A stretch of DNA of 64,000 nucleotides, taken from assembly GCF_016283395.1 (NCBI RefSeq), contig NZ_JAEEMU010000033.1:214499-278498 (forward strand). Direction: 5' to 3'. The notes under the pieces were generated by a model, which worked only from the letters and a program-made list of their open reading frames with translations, was not told the origin of the DNA and did not search any database. Numbering within the stretch: the stretch's first letter is position 1; each line of letters starts with the position of its first letter. The DNA comes from Ruminococcus sp. (GTDB taxonomy: Bacteria > Bacillota_A > Clostridia > Oscillospirales > Ruminococcaceae). Below are positions 61,464 to 64,000 of the stretch, one piece after another. The position numbers and the translations under genes were made by a program.

Positions 61464-62918
61464 ATGGCAGTTACAGTAGTTATTCCGACAACTCTGAGGC
61501 TCTTTACCGAGCACAGATCCGAAATAGAGCTTGAGGGCAGGACCGTAGGCGAGATACTTGATCTTCTTTCCGCGGAATATCCCGAAACTAAAAAGGCACT
61601 GTTTGACGAAGAAGGTCAGCTCAGAGCTTTCATAAATGTATTTTTGAATGACGAAATGGTCGATCCTGAAGTATTTGATACAGAAGTCAAAGACGGAGAC
61701 GAGGTAATACTTATCCCTGCTATCGCAGGAGGTTCGGGCGTTGAAAGCGTTATCGGAGACAGAAAAGGCGAAAAGCTCACCAATGATGAGATAAACCGTT
61801 ACAGCCGTCACCTGCTTTTGCAGGAGATAGGTGTTAAGGGACAGAAAAGACTCAAAGCCGCAAAGGTACTCATCGTAGGCGCAGGCGGCCTCGGCACTCC
61901 CCTTGCACAGTATCTTGCAGCAGCAGGCGTTGGTACCATCGGCATTATCGACAACGACGAGGTGGAGGAGTCAAATCTCCAGCGTCAGGTAATGCATAGT
62001 ACTCGTGATATCGGCAGACCTAAGGTAGCTTCCGCAAAGGACAGCATACGCCAGATAAATCCGCTGGTAAAGGTAGAGACATACAATATGCGTCTTACAG
62101 CCGAAAACGCTGAGGGTATCATCTCCGAATACGACGTTGTGGCTGACGCTTCCGACAATTATCCCACACGATATCTTGTGAACGACACCTGCGTACTTCT
62201 TGGAAAGCCCGATGTTTTCGGAGCCATGTACCAGTTCGAGGGACAGGTCTCCGTGTACTATGCAAAGGAAGGTCCGTGCTTCAGATGTATGTACCCTGCA
62301 CCTCCCCCGGCAGGACTTGTTCCTTCTTGCGCAATGGGCGGCGTAGTAGGTGTACTCCCCGGAGTTATCGGTACTTTGCAGGCTAACGAAGTAATAAAGC
62401 TTATCGTTGGCGGAGGAAAAAACCTCATCGGCAGAGTTGTCACCTTTGACGCATGGAATCTCAAATGGCGAGAGCTGAAAATACATAAAAACGATAACTG
62501 TCCGCTCTGCGGCAAGAAGAGGACTATTACCGAGATAGAGGATTTCGATTACGAGGATTTCTGCGGACTTACTCAGCAGAAAGAGGAAGAAGCAGAGGTA
62601 GAAGGAATTGAGCCTAAGGAGCTCAAACGCCGCATTGACGATGGTGAGAAGATAACTATCGTTGATGTCCGCGAACCTCACGAAAGAGCTATCGCAAAGT
62701 TCCCCGATGCCATAGTTATCCCTATAGGACAGCTTGAAAGACGTCAGAAGGAGCTCGATACTTCTGTTGATACAGTCTTTGTCTGCAAGGAGGGCAAGAG
62801 AAGCATACTTGCTGTGAATACTCTCCGCGAAGCAGGCTATACAGGTCCGCTTTACAACTTAAAGGGCGGTACAAACGCATGGGCAAGGGAAGTTGATAAG
62901 GATTTCCCAATCTATTGA
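61464..62918 (+). CDS. Ubiquitin-like sulfur carrier / E1-like adenylyltransferase / rhodanese fusion
   Basis: Protein of 484 residues with three units. Residues 1-90: a MoaD/ThiS/CysO-like ubiquitin fold ending DGDEVILIPAIAGG, with Gly-Gly at 89-90. Residues 105-365: a ThiF/MoeB/MoeZ E1-like enzyme with the ATP loop GAGGLGTPL (139-147), DNDEVEESNLQRQ, zinc cysteine pairs at C272/C275 and C346/C349, and C289 in PSCAMGGVVG. Residues 383-484: rhodanese domain with VDVREPHERAI and active-site loop CKEGKRS (C441). Known relatives adenylate and thiocarboxylate a separate carrier to deliver sulfur for cysteine or cofactors. Here the carrier is fused and its GG is internal (followed by SGVES), so it needs cleavage or acts differently. 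AAAGGAGG precedes the start. It is upstream of the encapsulin gene. Confidence 0.9.
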   Translation: MAVTVVIPTTLRLFTEHRSEIELEGRTVGEILDLLSAEYPETKKALFDEEGQLRAFINVFLNDEMVDPEVFDTEVKDGDEVILIPAIAGGSGVESVIGDRKGEKLTNDEINRYSRHLLLQEIGVKGQKRLKAAKVLIVGAGGLGTPLAQYLAAAGVGTIGIIDNDEVEESNLQRQVMHSTRDIGRPKVASAKDSIRQINPLVKVETYNMRLTAENAEGIISEYDVVADASDNYPTRYLVNDTCVLLGKPDVFGAMYQFEGQVSVYYAKEGPCFRCMYPAPPPAGLVPSCAMGGVVGVLPGVIGTLQANEVIKLIVGGGKNLIGRVVTFDAWNLKWRELKIHKNDNCPLCGKKRTITEIEDFDYEDFCGLTQQKEEEAEVEGIEPKELKRRIDDGEKITIVDVREPHERAIAKFPDAIVIPIGQLERRQKELDTSVDTVFVCKEGKRSILAVNTLREAGYTGPLYNLKGGTNAWAREVDKDFPIY

Positions 62919-62944
62919 TTATCGGACAGAGAAAGCTTTGAAAA

Positions 62945-62973
62945 ATATACATGGACTCAATACCCATGTATCA
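62945..62973 (+). promoter_or_regulatory. Small hairpin before the encapsulin gene
   Basis: TACATGG and CCATGTA pair around ACTCAATA in the 118-base gap between the E1 fusion and the shell gene. No T run follows, so it is not a terminator; it may affect mRNA processing or translation. Confidence 0.4.
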
Positions 62974-63036
62974 CGCCATACTAAAGCTTACTAAATCTGT
63001 CTGTAATATATACATTAATAAATGGAGGTAGACATT

Positions 63037-63990
63037 ATGTCTAAGGAAACAAAAAATGACACCATAGTTGCACTTGGCAAAAAAGCGGCATATAACCTTG
63101 CCGACGTTAACAAGACCAGACCTCAGTACGGTGCACTGACACCAAAGTGGATCACAAAGGTACTCGAATTCAAGGGACTTGACTCAGGTATTTACAGAAT
63201 AAACAAGGTTAAAGAGGGCGAAACTCCTCTTGACGTTCTTTGCAGCGTTGAGAAGAAGTCTGACATAATTCCTCAGGGTTATGTTGAGTATGAGGAAGAG
63301 CCAAGAGAGCTTCAGCTCGCTTCTATCTCAACTATCATAAACGTAAACACAGCAGTGGCTGATGTATACGGTTCGCCATACGATCAGGTAAAGGAGCAGC
63401 TCGACCTTGCTATCGAGAGCCTTCGTGAGCGTCAAGAGAGCCAGCTTATCAACAACGATGATTACGGCCTTTTAAAGAACGTTCCTGATTCTCAGAGAAT
63501 CCAGACAAGAAACGGTGCACCTACACCTGATGACCTCGATGAGCTTATCACAAAGGTTTGGAAAGAGCCTTCATTCTTCCTTGCACACCCAAGAGCTATT
63601 GCAGCATTTGAGAGAGAATGCACAAAGAGAGGCGTACCGCCCGTTACCACAAACATCGCAGGCGGCACATTCATCGTATGGAGAGGAATCCCGATTATTC
63701 CAACAGATAAGCTCCTTGTTGACGGTCTCAAGAATCCAAAGAGCAAGAGCGGAAAGACAAATATCCTTCTCGTTCGTACAGGTGAGGCTAAGAGAGGCGT
63801 TATCGGTCTTTTCCAGCGTAATCTGAAAAACGAACAGTCAAGAGGACTTTCAGTTCGTTTCAGAGGAATTGATGATAAGGGCGTTGCTTCTTATCTGCTT
63901 TCACTCTACTGCTCGGCAGCTATTCTCTCAGACGACGCTATCGCTGTTCTCGAGGATGTCGAGGTAGGTGAATACTATGACTACGACTAA
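63037..63990 (+). CDS. Family 2A encapsulin nanocompartment shell protein (SrpI-like)
   Basis: Shell protein of 317 residues that self-assembles into a protein-bounded nanocompartment (HK97 fold). The start is set at MSKETKNDTI, because the GGAGGT that would serve it overlaps the upstream ATG at 63022. Family marks: NKTRPQYGALTPKWITKVLEF near the N-terminus, REL-QLASISTIINV and DQVKEQLDLAIESLRERQE, INNDDYGLLKNV, PTPDDLDELITKVWKEPSFFLAHPRAIAAFEREC in pieces, and TFIVWRGIPIIPTDKL. Characterised family 2A shells enclose a cysteine desulfurase and store or process sulfur. Neighbouring cysE and the rhodanese fusion fit that role. The next gene overlaps its end. Confidence 0.94.
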   Translation: MSKETKNDTIVALGKKAAYNLADVNKTRPQYGALTPKWITKVLEFKGLDSGIYRINKVKEGETPLDVLCSVEKKSDIIPQGYVEYEEEPRELQLASISTIINVNTAVADVYGSPYDQVKEQLDLAIESLRERQESQLINNDDYGLLKNVPDSQRIQTRNGAPTPDDLDELITKVWKEPSFFLAHPRAIAAFERECTKRGVPPVTTNIAGGTFIVWRGIPIIPTDKLLVDGLKNPKSKSGKTNILLVRTGEAKRGVIGLFQRNLKNEQSRGLSVRFRGIDDKGVASYLLSLYCSAAILSDDAIAVLEDVEVGEYYDYD

Positions 63991-64000
63991 TTACGGTATA
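63977..64000 (+). CDS. Start of the next gene, overlapping the encapsulin end (cut by window)
   Basis: An ATG at 63977 inside the last codons of the shell gene reads MTTTNYGI and runs off the window. The 14-base overlap in another frame suggests translational coupling. In known family 2A loci the neighbour is a cargo cysteine desulfurase with a disordered N-terminal targeting stretch; identity here cannot be shown from 8 codons. Confidence 0.5.

Noticed and set aside
1..64000. tRNA, rRNA or tmRNA genes
   Set aside because: No TPsiC-like GGTTCGAATCC element or rRNA-like tract was noticed on either strand; no RNA gene is supported.

Overview
The window looks like a chromosomal segment of a Gram-positive anaerobe of the Ruminococcus group (Clostridia, Ruminococcaceae/Oscillospiraceae). 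This is inferred from moderate GC, strong GGAGG ribosome sites, TTGACA-17-TATAAT promoters, dockerin-like calcium repeats, BspA-type leucine-rich repeat surface proteins, an NfnAB/Rex redox operon, a Spo0A-like domain and an LPQTG-anchored protein. Most of it is accessory or surface-related DNA; housekeeping genes are ddl (partial), carB, mscL, nfnAB-rex and cysE.

Layout. 1-589: 3' end of ddl. 757-4075: four tandem paralogous membrane proteins of unknown function, then an acetyltransferase and a LysR regulator (to 5753). 6083-8951: nfnA-nfnB-rex. 9282-10758: two related lipoproteins. 11109-16486: a MutS-like ATPase, mscL, a zinc-ribbon repeat protein and a VanY-type carboxypeptidase. 16769-22917: carB, then a reverse-strand operon (VOC protein, DUF3795 protein, membrane-anchored MutS-like ATPase). 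23254-25860: an McrB-like GTPase and an McrC-like protein lacking its nuclease domain. 25910-39543: a reverse-strand Rhs/YD polymorphic toxin with EF-hand repeats, HINT domain and C-terminal tip, followed downstream by about 6 kb of orphan HINT/toxin fragments and small candidate immunity genes, including a duplicated gene killed by one nonsense codon. 40277-48796: two large secreted LRR proteins. 48853-54958: a small protein, vWA and macro-domain proteins, a two-component system with a lipoprotein, and a stand-alone Spo0A-C-like protein. 55342-60019: a small coiled-coil regulator and three surface proteins sharing promoter architecture. 60321-64000: a sulfur operon with cysE, a ubiquitin-like/E1/rhodanese fusion, a family 2A encapsulin shell protein, and the first codons of a further overlapping gene.

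How it works together. The right end is the most notable system: an encapsulin nanocompartment of the SrpI type beside serine acetyltransferase and a sulfur-carrier activation protein, which points to compartmentalised cysteine sulfur handling. The Rhs region reads as a toxin/immunity reservoir whose modules join at one point in the HINT domain. The two-component system and the three lipoprotein/LPXTG genes to its right share an ATTACA-N4-TGTAAT box, suggesting one cell-envelope regulon. Small interspersed repeats built from GGCTAACGGCTA-like ends lie in several intergenic gaps.
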